Shown: one piece after another, positions 35,860 through 43,370 of the stretch
Layout of the letters: every line of letters begins with the position of its first letter
How positions within the stretch are numbered: the first letter of the stretch is position 1
NCBI RefSeq assembly: GCF_029675105.1
Contig: NZ_JAQQFV010000012.1
Coordinates: 62,001 to 126,000, forward strand
DNA: 64,000 nt
Reading direction: 5' to 3'
Source of the DNA: Nocardia anocheti
GTDB lineage: Bacteria > Actinomycetota > Actinomycetes > Mycobacteriales > Mycobacteriaceae
Translations under genes and position numbers: made by a program
The notes under the pieces: model-generated
Told to the model about the DNA's origin: nothing
The model's input: the letters and a program-made list of their open reading frames with translations, nothing else
The model's database searches: none

Positions 35860-36939
35860 ATGATCCCCACGATCGTCTGGGGCACCGGCAATGTGGGCCG
35901 TGCGGCCATCAGAGCCGTGGCTGCCCATCCGGCCCTGGAACTGACCGGCGTGCTGGTGCACAACCCGGACAAGGTCGGCCGCGACGCGGGCACGCTGGCC
36001 GGGCTCGACGAGGAGTTGGGGGTGGCGGCCACCGCCGATATCGACACGCTGCTGGCCACCGCGCCGGGCGCGGTCGTCTACGCGGCCTCCGGCGACATCC
36101 GGCCCGACGACGCGCTCGCCGACATCGTCCGGGCGATTCGCGCGGGCGCCGTCGTCGTCACCCCCGCGCTCTACGCCCTCTACGACCCGCGCGACGCTCC
36201 GGCCGAGATCCGCGATCCGGTGCTGGCCGCGATCGGCGAGGGTGGAGGTTCGCTGTTCGTCTCCGGCGTCGATCCCGGGTGGGGCAACGACGTGCTGCCG
36301 CTGTTGATCAGCGGCGTCGCGGGCAGCGTCGACGTGGTGCGCTGCCAGGAGATCTTCGACTACTGCACCTACGACCAGCCCGACTCGGTGCGCTATCTGG
36401 TCGGCATGGGGCAGCCGATGGACTATCAGCCGCCGATGCTGCTGCCCTCGGTGCCGACCATGGTGTGGGGCGGGCAGATCCGGCTGATGGCCAGGGCGCT
36501 GGGCGTCGAACTCGACGAGATCCGCGAGACGCTCGACCGGCGTGCACTCGACGCCACTGTGCAGACGGTGCAGATGGGGGAGTTCGAGGCGGGCACGCAG
36601 GGCGCGGTGCGGTTCGAGGTGCAGGGCATCGTCGCGGGTGAGCCGCGCATCGTGATCGAGCATGTCACCCGCATCCACGCCAGTTGCGCGCCCGACTGGC
36701 CGATGCCGCCCGACGGCGACGGCGCGCATCGCGTGATCATCGAGGGCCGCCCGCGCATCGAGGTCAGCATCGAGGCGTCCGACGAGAACGGCAACCGGGC
36801 GGCGGGCGGAAACGCCACGGCGGTGGGCCGATTGGTGAACGCGATCGACTGGCTGGTCGAGGCCGAGCCCGGCCTCTACGACGCACTCGATGTGCCGCTG
36901 CGCGCCGCGTCCGGCAAACTCGGAAGGAAGACACCATGA
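35860..36939 (+). CDS. DapB-fold NAD(P)-dependent dehydrogenase (dihydrodipicolinate reductase-like)
   Basis: 359 residues. A Rossmann start (TIVWGTGNVGRAAIRAV) is followed by a C-terminal domain of the type seen in actinobacterial DapB-like proteins and 2,4-diaminopentanoate dehydrogenase. The true lysine-pathway DapB is shorter, near 250 residues, so this is a paralogue with another substrate. Its stop overlaps the start of the next gene (ATGA), so the two are translationally coupled. The substrate is unknown. Confidence 0.78.
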   Translation: MIPTIVWGTGNVGRAAIRAVAAHPALELTGVLVHNPDKVGRDAGTLAGLDEELGVAATADIDTLLATAPGAVVYAASGDIRPDDALADIVRAIRAGAVVVTPALYALYDPRDAPAEIRDPVLAAIGEGGGSLFVSGVDPGWGNDVLPLLISGVAGSVDVVRCQEIFDYCTYDQPDSVRYLVGMGQPMDYQPPMLLPSVPTMVWGGQIRLMARALGVELDEIRETLDRRALDATVQTVQMGEFEAGTQGAVRFEVQGIVAGEPRIVIEHVTRIHASCAPDWPMPPDGDGAHRVIIEGRPRIEVSIEASDENGNRAAGGNATAVGRLVNAIDWLVEAEPGLYDALDVPLRAASGKLGRKTP

Positions 36940-37415
36940 TCATCGACGTCCCCCAGGGCAAGGACCCGATCGGTTACGTCTGGGGCGAGATGGTGCCCGG
37001 CATCGGGGTCGCCGCCGCCGCGTTCTCGCTGTCGGTCTACGAACACTCCACCCTCGGCCTGCGCGAATTCGAGGCCGCCCGGCTGCGGATCGCGCAGATC
37101 AACGGCTGCCTGTTCTGTCAGGACTGGCGCACCGAACGCGACGGCGCCAAGGTCGAAGAGGAATTCGCCGACGCCGTCACCCACTGGCGCGACACCGACC
37201 GCTTCGACGACCGCACCCGCCTGGCCGCCGAATACGCCGAACGCTACGCCACCGACCACCACGGCCTCGACGACGACTTCTGGACCAGAATGCTCACCCA
37301 CTACACCCAACCCGAAGTAGTGGAACTCAGCATGAGCATCGGCTCCTGGCTCGCCTTCGGCCGCCTCAACCGAGTCCTCGGCCTCGACACCGCCTGCGTC
37401 CTCCCGGGCCACTGA
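36936..37415 (+). CDS. AhpD-like / carboxymuconolactone decarboxylase family protein
   Basis: 159 residues; GGAAGGAAG precedes the ATG at 36936. The CMD/AhpD fold is indicated by LRIAQINGCLFCQDWRTE, whose CxxC matches the AhpD-type redox pair, and by a downstream acidic/His-rich helix (EYAERYATDHHG). AhpD proteins act as peroxidase partners. Other CxxC CMD proteins are of unknown role. It is coupled to the DapB-fold dehydrogenase, suggesting a shared pathway. Confidence 0.82.
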   Translation: MIIDVPQGKDPIGYVWGEMVPGIGVAAAAFSLSVYEHSTLGLREFEAARLRIAQINGCLFCQDWRTERDGAKVEEEFADAVTHWRDTDRFDDRTRLAAEYAERYATDHHGLDDDFWTRMLTHYTQPEVVELSMSIGSWLAFGRLNRVLGLDTACVLPGH

Positions 37416-37548
37416 ATCTCCTTCGATCCCCATCGAACGCGACCGGCGATCGGGAACCAGCTCTGCCGTGAGGCCGGAGGGCCTTTGTCGCGCCGGAGGT
37501 GCGGGGGACACCGGTGGGAACGGGTTGCGGGCGGGCTAGGCTGCGGGC

Positions 37549-37959
37549 GTGGCTTCTTCTCCCGCGGTGTTGATCGATACGGTGGCCTGGGTGCTGGTCG
37601 AGGACGGGCGGATTCTGTGTGGGCGGCCCCGGGGGAAGGACGTGTTCTTCATTCCGGGTGGGAAGCGGGAGGGGGCGGAGACCGACCTGCAGACATTGGT
37701 GCGGGAGGTGTCCGAGGAGTTGGCGGTGGAGTTGGCGCCGGAGAGCGCGGTGCACGTGGGGACCTATGAGGCGGCCGTGCCGGGGCACGCGGGGACCGTG
37801 GTGCGGATGGCCTGCTATACGGCGGAGTATCGGGGTGTGCTGACGGCGAGCAGTGAGATCGAGGCGCTGGCGTGGTTCGGGGCGGCCGAGCGTGATCTGG
37901 TGCCGCCGGTGGATCAATTGCTGTTCGACGATCTCGTCGCGGCGGGTCTGCTGCGCTGA
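37549..37959 (+). CDS. Nudix hydrolase
   Basis: 136 residues, GTG start without a clear ribosome site. The Nudix box is G-K-R-E-G-A-E then seven residues then REVSEELAV. It matches Gx5Ex7REUxEExGU except that the final Gly is Ala. All the metal-binding Glu residues are kept, so it is likely active on a nucleoside-diphosphate-linked substrate, identity unknown. The gene stands alone. Confidence 0.88.
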   Translation: MASSPAVLIDTVAWVLVEDGRILCGRPRGKDVFFIPGGKREGAETDLQTLVREVSEELAVELAPESAVHVGTYEAAVPGHAGTVVRMACYTAEYRGVLTASSEIEALAWFGAAERDLVPPVDQLLFDDLVAAGLLR

Positions 37960-38011
37960 TCGGCGCAGGCTGAGCGCTTGCGGCGCGGGCCGCTGACCGG
38001 TCCAAAATAAA

Positions 38012-38085
38012 ACGAGACGTTGCGTCTTGACAAGTCGCGCGAACCGGGGCAAGCTATGAGTCATGAACGAGACGGAACGTCTCGT
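38012..38085. promoter_or_regulatory. Two tandem palindromic operators upstream of SDR gene
   Basis: ACGAGACG-N3-CGTCTCGT is perfect at 38067-38085. A second copy, ACGAGACG-N3-CGTCTTGA, is at 38012-38030 with 6 of 8 in the right arm. Centres are 55 bp apart. An exact TTGACA -35 hexamer at 38027-38032 overlaps the first copy. The downstream copy is 18 nt before the ATG. The pattern suggests strong repression by a TetR-type protein not encoded here. Confidence 0.72.
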
Positions 38086-38102
38086 CTAGACAAGGAGTCG
38101 CC

Positions 38103-38960
38103 ATGCGCACCGCCGCCACCGCCCCCCGTACCTGGTTCATCACCGGCGCCAGCCGCGGCCTCGGTCGCGCCTTCGCCGAAGCCGCACTGGCCGCGGGCGA
38201 CCGGGTCGCCGCCGCGGCGCGCACCGGCTCGGCCCTCGACGAGCTCGCCGCCGCGCACCCCGGCCGGGTGCTGCCGCTGGTCCTCGACGTCACCGACCGC
38301 GCCGCGGTGGTCACCGCCGTCGATGCCGCGGTCACCCACTTCGGCACCCTCGACATCGTCGTCAACAACGCGGGCACCCTGTCGATGGGCATGATCGAGG
38401 AGTTCACCGAAGCCGAGGCCCGCGAACAGATGGAGGTGAACTTCTTCGGCGTGCTGTGGGTCAGCCAGGCCGTGCTCCCGCACCTGCGGCGGCAGGGCTC
38501 CGGGCACATCGTGCAGGTCTCGAGCATCGGCGGCCTGGCCGGATTTCCGCTCTCGGGCCTGTACGCGGCCAGCAAGTTCGCGCTAGAGGGCATGAGCGAG
38601 GCGCTGGCCCGCGAAGCCGCCGATTTCGGTGTGCGCGTGAGCATCCTGCAGCCCGGCGGCTACTGGACCGAGCTGTACTCGGCCATGCGCAACACCACCC
38701 CGATCGCGGACTACGCACCGCTGCGCGCCCAGCTCGAGGCCCAGTGGGCGGAGGGCTCGATCGACAGCGACCCGAGTCTGGCCGCCGAAGCCCTGCTGCG
38801 ACTGGTCGACAGCGACACCCCGCCGCTGCGTCTGCTGCTCGGCGACATGGTCTACGACCTGGCCTTCGACCTCGCCCGCGCCAAGATGGCCGACTGGTCG
38901 GCCTGGGAGCAGACCAGCCGCGCCGCCGAACGCGCCGTGGCCGCGCCCGATCCGGCCTGA
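38103..38960 (+). CDS. SDR-family oxidoreductase
   Basis: 285 residues; AAGGAG lies 6 nt before the ATG. It has TGASRGLG at the cofactor site, NNAG, and YAASK with an upstream Ser in QVSSIGG. Family: classical SDR, NADP-preferring judging by the Arg in GASRG. The substrate is unknown. Two palindromic operators sit in its promoter and a terminator follows, so it is a single-gene, tightly regulated unit. Confidence 0.88.
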   Translation: MRTAATAPRTWFITGASRGLGRAFAEAALAAGDRVAAAARTGSALDELAAAHPGRVLPLVLDVTDRAAVVTAVDAAVTHFGTLDIVVNNAGTLSMGMIEEFTEAEAREQMEVNFFGVLWVSQAVLPHLRRQGSGHIVQVSSIGGLAGFPLSGLYAASKFALEGMSEALAREAADFGVRVSILQPGGYWTELYSAMRNTTPIADYAPLRAQLEAQWAEGSIDSDPSLAAEALLRLVDSDTPPLRLLLGDMVYDLAFDLARAKMADWSAWEQTSRAAERAVAAPDPA

Positions 38961-38976
38961 CCCCGCGAACACGTCT

Positions 38977-39015
38977 ACCCTCCTGTCCCGCATCGTCGCG
39001 GAGCAGGAGGGTTTT
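38977..39015 (+). terminator. Intrinsic terminator after SDR gene
   Basis: ACCCTCCTG pairs with CAGGAGGGT (9 bp). Between them CCGC/GCGG can extend the stem, and TTTTC follows. It lies 16 nt after the SDR stop, in front of the convergent cvnD gene. Confidence 0.8.
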
Positions 39016-39035
39016 CGGGTACGACCCGCCGGGTA

Positions 39036-39641
39036 CTAGGTGGTGACCGGAGTCCGGGTGGCGCGGTCGATGAGGTACTCCACGAGGTGGGTGAGTACCG
39101 CCTTGGCCGAAGGCCGGTCGCGCGCGTCGCACAGGATCACCGGGGTGTTGGGATCCAGGTCGAGCGCGTCGCGCACTTCGTCGACGGTGTAGCGCGGCGC
39201 GCCGTCGAAGCAGTTCACCGCGATCAGGAACGGCAGCCCCCGCCGTTCGAAGAAGTCCACCGCCGCGAAGGAATTGCTCAGGCGACGGGTGTCGGCCAGC
39301 ACGATCGCGCCGAGCGCGCCGCGGCACAGCTCGTCCCACAGGAACCAGAAGCGGTCCTGGCCTGGGGTGCCGAACAGGTACAGCACCAGATCCCGGTCGA
39401 TGGTGATGCGGCCGAAGTCCAGCGCGACGGTGGTCGTGTGCTTCTGCTCCACCCCCGACAGGTCGTCGACACCGGAGCTGACCTCGGTGATCAGCTCCTC
39501 GGTGCGCAGCGGCGCGATCTCGCTGATCGAGGAGACCATGGTGGTCTTGCCGACGCCGAAGCCACCGGCGATGAGGATCTTCACCGAGGCGGCCAGGTGC
39601 TGCCCGCCCGATGGTGTGGGGTCAAAGTTTTCGGATGCCAT
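39036..39641 (-). CDS. cvnD: CvnD-type small GTPase of the roadblock conservon
   Basis: 201 residues from the ATG at 39641. It is a Ras/MglA-like G domain: P-loop GGFGVGKTTM, switch region with LFGTPGQDRFWFLWDEL, and NCFDG in the guanine-specificity position. In Streptomyces conservons CvnD works with the sensor-kinase-like CvnA and roadblock CvnB as a eukaryote-like G-protein switch. It overlaps cvnC by 20 bp and is last in the A-B-C-D order. Confidence 0.9.
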   Translation of the reverse strand: MASENFDPTPSGGQHLAASVKILIAGGFGVGKTTMVSSISEIAPLRTEELITEVSSGVDDLSGVEQKHTTTVALDFGRITIDRDLVLYLFGTPGQDRFWFLWDELCRGALGAIVLADTRRLSNSFAAVDFFERRGLPFLIAVNCFDGAPRYTVDEVRDALDLDPNTPVILCDARDRPSAKAVLTHLVEYLIDRATRTPVTT

Positions 39642-39996
39642 CCAGAACCGCTCGCAATACGTTGAGGTCACCGGCACCGGCCTCGGCCTGTACCGGAGCC
39701 CGGAAGATGAGGTGGCCCTCGCCGATGAGATCACCGACGAGGATCTTGGTCACCGCCAGAGGGAGTTTCAGCACGGCCGAGACCTCGGCCACCGACTGCG
39801 GACGCTTGCACAGCTGTGCGATCGTCGCGTACTCGGGTTCCGGGCGTCGCAGGGTGGGGGCGGGATGCACCGCCACCACCACCGTGAGCATGTCCAGGTC
39901 GTGCGCCGCGCCCATGGTCCGGCCGCGGGTCACCGCGTACGGCCGGACGAGAGGTCCGGCCGCGTCGTCGAACCACGGATCGCCGAGTCGAGTCAT
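39622..39996 (-). CDS. cvnC: CvnC-type DUF742 protein
   Basis: 124 residues. It is the DUF742 family with the opening PLVRPYAVTRGRT and the winged-helix-like CKRPQSVAEVSAVLKLPLAVTKILVGDLIGEGHL. It is a conserved conservon component of unclear biochemical role, possibly an adaptor. It starts 11 nt after cvnB and overlaps cvnD. Confidence 0.9.
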   Translation of the reverse strand: MTRLGDPWFDDAAGPLVRPYAVTRGRTMGAAHDLDMLTVVVAVHPAPTLRRPEPEYATIAQLCKRPQSVAEVSAVLKLPLAVTKILVGDLIGEGHLIFRAPVQAEAGAGDLNVLRAVLDGIRKL

Positions 39997-40007
39997 GGTG
40001 CCGCGTC

Positions 40008-40415
40008 CTAGAGCTCGGCCAGACCGTGCCGCGGTTCGGTCGACAGGTAGTTGCCGACCCGCTGCACGGTGAGGTTCATTTCGTAGGCGACCATGCCGAG
40101 ATTCGCCGACTCGGTGGCCTGCAGGGCCAGGCAGGCGTTGTCACCGGCGGAGGTGACGAACAGGACGGCGCGATCGAGTTCGATCACCGCTTGCCGCACA
40201 CCGCCACCGTCGAACCGGCTGCCCGCGCTGCGCGCCAACCCGTAGAGGGTCGACGACATGGCGGCGAAGTGTTCGGCGTCCTCGCGCTTCATCTGCGAGG
40301 AACGACCGAGCAGCAGCCCGTCGGTGGACAGCACGACCGCGTAGCGGACCCCCGCCAGCCGGTCGACGAGATCGTCGAGCAACCAGTTGAGATCACCTGG
40401 GTGGGAAGAGTTCAC
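40008..40415 (-). CDS. cvnB: CvnB-type roadblock/LC7 protein
   Basis: 135 residues, GTG start one base after the cvnA stop. The roadblock fold is indicated by LDDLVDRLAGVRYAVVLSTDGLLLGRS and by VLFVTSAGDNACLALQATESANLGMVAYEM. Roadblock proteins regulate partner GTPases, here CvnD. Its place second in the cluster matches Streptomyces conservons. Confidence 0.92.
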   Translation of the reverse strand: MNSSHPGDLNWLLDDLVDRLAGVRYAVVLSTDGLLLGRSSQMKREDAEHFAAMSSTLYGLARSAGSRFDGGGVRQAVIELDRAVLFVTSAGDNACLALQATESANLGMVAYEMNLTVQRVGNYLSTEPRHGLAEL

Positions 40416-40416
40416 C

Positions 40417-42762
40417 TCAGCCTTCCTGTTCGTCCTGATTCGATTCCGTCAGGGGTTTACGGCCCTGACGGGTGCCGTTCTCGATCGCCGACATGATGTC
40501 GCGCGCCTGTTCGGCCGATCGCGGCCGCTCCGGCGCCCGGGGCGCCTCGGCGGCGGGCTCGGTGAGTTCGGGGGCGATATTGGCCTGCCGGTGCCGACGC
40601 GGCAGCGCGGGCCGCTCGTCACCGGGATGCTGCTGCGCGGCGGGCACTTCCGGGGCGGGCGCCACCGGGCGCGGCGGCGCGGGCGGATCGGCGACCAGCG
40701 TCGCCACCGGGGCGGGCGCCTGCTCGATGGCCGCCACCACCGGCGCGGGTGCCTGCTCCGGGGCGGGCGGCAGACCACGGCGCAGCGGGCCGGTCATCGC
40801 GGGCGGCAGGGTCGACGGGTCGGCCTCCCCGGCCAGCAGCTGCTGCGGGATGAGCACGATGGCGCGGATGCCGCCGTAGTCGGATTCGCTGAGCCGCACC
40901 GAGACCCCGTGCGCGGTGGACAGCCGCGCGACCACGAACAGGCCCAGACGCGAGTCCGAGGACAGTGTGCCGACGCCGAAGTCCGGCGGATCGGCCAGCA
41001 TGTCGTTGTAGCGGGCCAGGTCCTCGGCGCTCATGCCCATGCCCTGGTCGGTGATCTCGATGACCACGCCCTTGCCGACGATATTGCCGCCTGCCTCCAC
41101 CCGCGACTGCGGCGGGGAGAACGCGGTGGCGTTGTCGACCAGCTCGGCCAGCAGGTGCACCAGGTCGGCGACGACGGTGCCGACGACGTTCACCTCCGGC
41201 AGCTTGGTGACCCGCACGCGCGCGTAGTCGAGGGTCTCGCCGATGGCCGAGCGCACCACGTCCATCACCGGAATCGGGTTGCGCCACTGGCGACCCGGAC
41301 GGCCACCGCCCAGGATGATCAGGTTCTCGGCGTTGCGGCGTTCGCGGGTGGCCAGGTGGTCGAGCCGGAACAGGGTCTCGAGCAGCGCCGGGTCCTCCTG
41401 GCGCCGTTCGGCCTCGTCGAGGATCTCGAGCTGGCGGTGCACCACGATCTGGCTGCGGTGGGCGATGTTGAGGAACACCGCGCGCACGCCCTCACGGGTG
41501 CGGGCCTCGTCGACGGCGGCACCGAGCGCGGCCGAGGCGGCGTGCTCGAAGGCTTTGGCCACCTGACCGATCTCGTCGTGGCCGAAGTCCAGCGTGGGGG
41601 TGGTCTCGGCGGCGTCGATGTCGCCGCCCTCGCGCAGGGTGCGCATGGTGGCGGGCAGCTGTTCGTCGGCCAGCGCCAGGGTTTCGGTGCGCAGCCTGCG
41701 CAGGCGACGGATGATCCGGTTGGCCAGGATCACCGCGATCAGGAACACCAGCACGGTCAGCGCGAGCACGCCGCCACCGGCGAGCGCGGCGTTGACCTCG
41801 GCGCGGCGCGCGGTGTCCTGGGCCAGCCGCTGCACTTCGCGGTTGTGGCCGGAGTAGGCGTCGAGCAGCCCGCGGTTGACTTCGGCCGCCGCGGTCTGCC
41901 ATTCGGCGGTGGTGAAGGGCAGCGGGGCGAGGGTGGGCTGCTTGGCACCGGCGGCGGTGGCGGCGGCGAGCGCGGCGTAGCGCTGGGCGACCGCGTTCTC
42001 CATCTCGCCGAGCTGCTGCCAGGCCGACGAGGAGGTCAGCGCGGCCAGCGCGGTGCGCTGGGCCTCGGTGAGTTCGGCGGTGATGTTGGCGACTTCGTTG
42101 TGGTAGAAGCCGCTCTGTCGGGTGAACTCCTCGAGCGGGATGCCCGCCGCGCCCTCGGTGGACACCAGCGACAGGGCCAGCGCGTTGCTGCGCGACATCG
42201 ACTCCGTGGCGTTGAGCACGCGCAGACCCTCGGCCACACCGGAGGCGACCACGGCGTCGGGCGCCGCGCGCTCGGCGACCTTGGTGCCCTGGGTGAACAC
42301 GTCGAGCAGTCGGTTGTAGAAGGTGTAGGCGTCAGCCGGGGGCAGCATGCGGGCGTCGGCGCCGCCGCGGACCCCGCTCAGATGCGTGCCGAGGGTGGCG
42401 AAACCGCCCTTGTCGTCACCGATCTCGGAATCGTCGACCTCGCGGATGCCCTCGGAGATGTCGATGAGCGCCTTGAAGGCGGCGTCGAGACGGGCACGGG
42501 CGGGCGGGAGCGCGGTGGCCGCGGTCTCGTCACCGGCGAGATGTGCCAGGGTGAGCTGGCGTTCGGACTGCACCGATTCGATCAGCTCGCGGGTGAAGGG
42601 TCCCGCGGCTTCCATCTCCGAGGCCCAGGTCTTGGCCTTGTTGCTCTCTTCGACGAGATAGCCCGCCGTACCGACGCCGACCACCACCAGGGTGAGACTG
42701 GGTACAAGAGCGATCGCCAGAATCCGGGTGCGAACACCGAGTTTCGCTAAGAACATCGCCAT
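40417..42762 (-). CDS. cvnA: CvnA-type sensor histidine-kinase-like protein
   Basis: About 781 residues from the ATG at 42762 (a second ATG is two codons on; no clear ribosome site). A membrane segment near residues 10-30 is followed by an extracellular nitrate/nitrite-sensor-like helical domain, a second membrane segment (ALAGGGVLALTVLVFLIAVILANRI), HAMP, and an ATPase domain with the N-box ELVDNATAFSPP and DQGMGMS. The C-terminus is Pro/Ala-rich. No response regulator is adjacent; conservon CvnA signals through CvnB/CvnD. Confidence 0.88.
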   Translation of the reverse strand: MAMFLAKLGVRTRILAIALVPSLTLVVVGVGTAGYLVEESNKAKTWASEMEAAGPFTRELIESVQSERQLTLAHLAGDETAATALPPARARLDAAFKALIDISEGIREVDDSEIGDDKGGFATLGTHLSGVRGGADARMLPPADAYTFYNRLLDVFTQGTKVAERAAPDAVVASGVAEGLRVLNATESMSRSNALALSLVSTEGAAGIPLEEFTRQSGFYHNEVANITAELTEAQRTALAALTSSSAWQQLGEMENAVAQRYAALAAATAAGAKQPTLAPLPFTTAEWQTAAAEVNRGLLDAYSGHNREVQRLAQDTARRAEVNAALAGGGVLALTVLVFLIAVILANRIIRRLRRLRTETLALADEQLPATMRTLREGGDIDAAETTPTLDFGHDEIGQVAKAFEHAASAALGAAVDEARTREGVRAVFLNIAHRSQIVVHRQLEILDEAERRQEDPALLETLFRLDHLATRERRNAENLIILGGGRPGRQWRNPIPVMDVVRSAIGETLDYARVRVTKLPEVNVVGTVVADLVHLLAELVDNATAFSPPQSRVEAGGNIVGKGVVIEITDQGMGMSAEDLARYNDMLADPPDFGVGTLSSDSRLGLFVVARLSTAHGVSVRLSESDYGGIRAIVLIPQQLLAGEADPSTLPPAMTGPLRRGLPPAPEQAPAPVVAAIEQAPAPVATLVADPPAPPRPVAPAPEVPAAQQHPGDERPALPRRHRQANIAPELTEPAAEAPRAPERPRSAEQARDIMSAIENGTRQGRKPLTESNQDEQEG

Positions 42763-42856
42763 AACGTAACGGAATCGTTGCAGATTTGTCGTGCGTGTCT
42801 CGCTGAGCGGGATGTGATTTGGATTGCGGCGGAACGATTTTGCTATGCGGGGAAGC

Positions 42857-42943
42857 GGCGAGCGCGCCCCGCCGGCTGAGCCTCGATGGCCCAGTCGGCG
42901 GGGGCTCGCCGTGGCCTGGCGGTACCGGGAAGATCCCGCCAGG
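42857..42943 (-). terminator. Two tandem hairpins after the DUF779 gene
   Basis: Nearest the gene, CCTGGCGG (42915-42922) pairs with CCGCCAGG (42936-42943). Beyond it, GGCGAGC plus CCCCGCCG pairs with CGGCGGGG plus GCTCGCC (42857-42910). Neither has a U-run. They likely end the aldehyde dehydrogenase-DUF779 transcript, before the region upstream of cvnA. Confidence 0.6.
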
Positions 42944-42962
42944 TCAGGTCGATGGGGCGCCG

Positions 42963-43370
42963 CTACAGCGTGCGGTCGGCGCCCGTGCGTGGGGGCGGTC
43001 CGGCGGCCAGCGCCGCGTTCTCCGCGTCGGTGAGTCTGCGGGCGCGCAGCACGAATCGCATACCCGCTCCGGCTTCGAGGGATTCGGCGCCCGCCTGGCC
43101 ACGCACCGCGTCCACGGTGAGGTGGGTGCCCTTCCAGCATTCGTATTGCTCGGGGCTGATCCAGAATTCGGTGTGCCAGCTCAGGCGGCCGAGCAGCACG
43201 TCGTCCTTCTCGATCCGGAACTGTTTGGCCGATAGGCACACCGGGGTGAGATTGTCGTCGCGGCATTCACCCGCCTGACGGAACAGCACGGGACCGTTGT
43301 CCTCGATGAGCCGTCGGAGCAGGGTCTGGGCGCGTTCGGTGATCTCCACACGGTGTATCCGGTTCTGCAT
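42963..43370 (-). CDS. DUF779 protein
   Basis: 135 residues. The ATG at 43370 shares its A with the stop of the aldehyde dehydrogenase gene (TGATG), so translation is coupled. Family motifs include LIEDNGPVLFRQAGECRDDNLTPVC and LGRLSWHTEFWISPEQYECWKGTHLTVDAV. DUF779 genes are regularly found beside NAD-dependent aldehyde dehydrogenases. Conserved Cys and His suggest a metal or redox site, but the role is unknown. Confidence 0.88.
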   Translation of the reverse strand: MQNRIHRVEITERAQTLLRRLIEDNGPVLFRQAGECRDDNLTPVCLSAKQFRIEKDDVLLGRLSWHTEFWISPEQYECWKGTHLTVDAVRGQAGAESLEAGAGMRFVLRARRLTDAENAALAAGPPPRTGADRTL

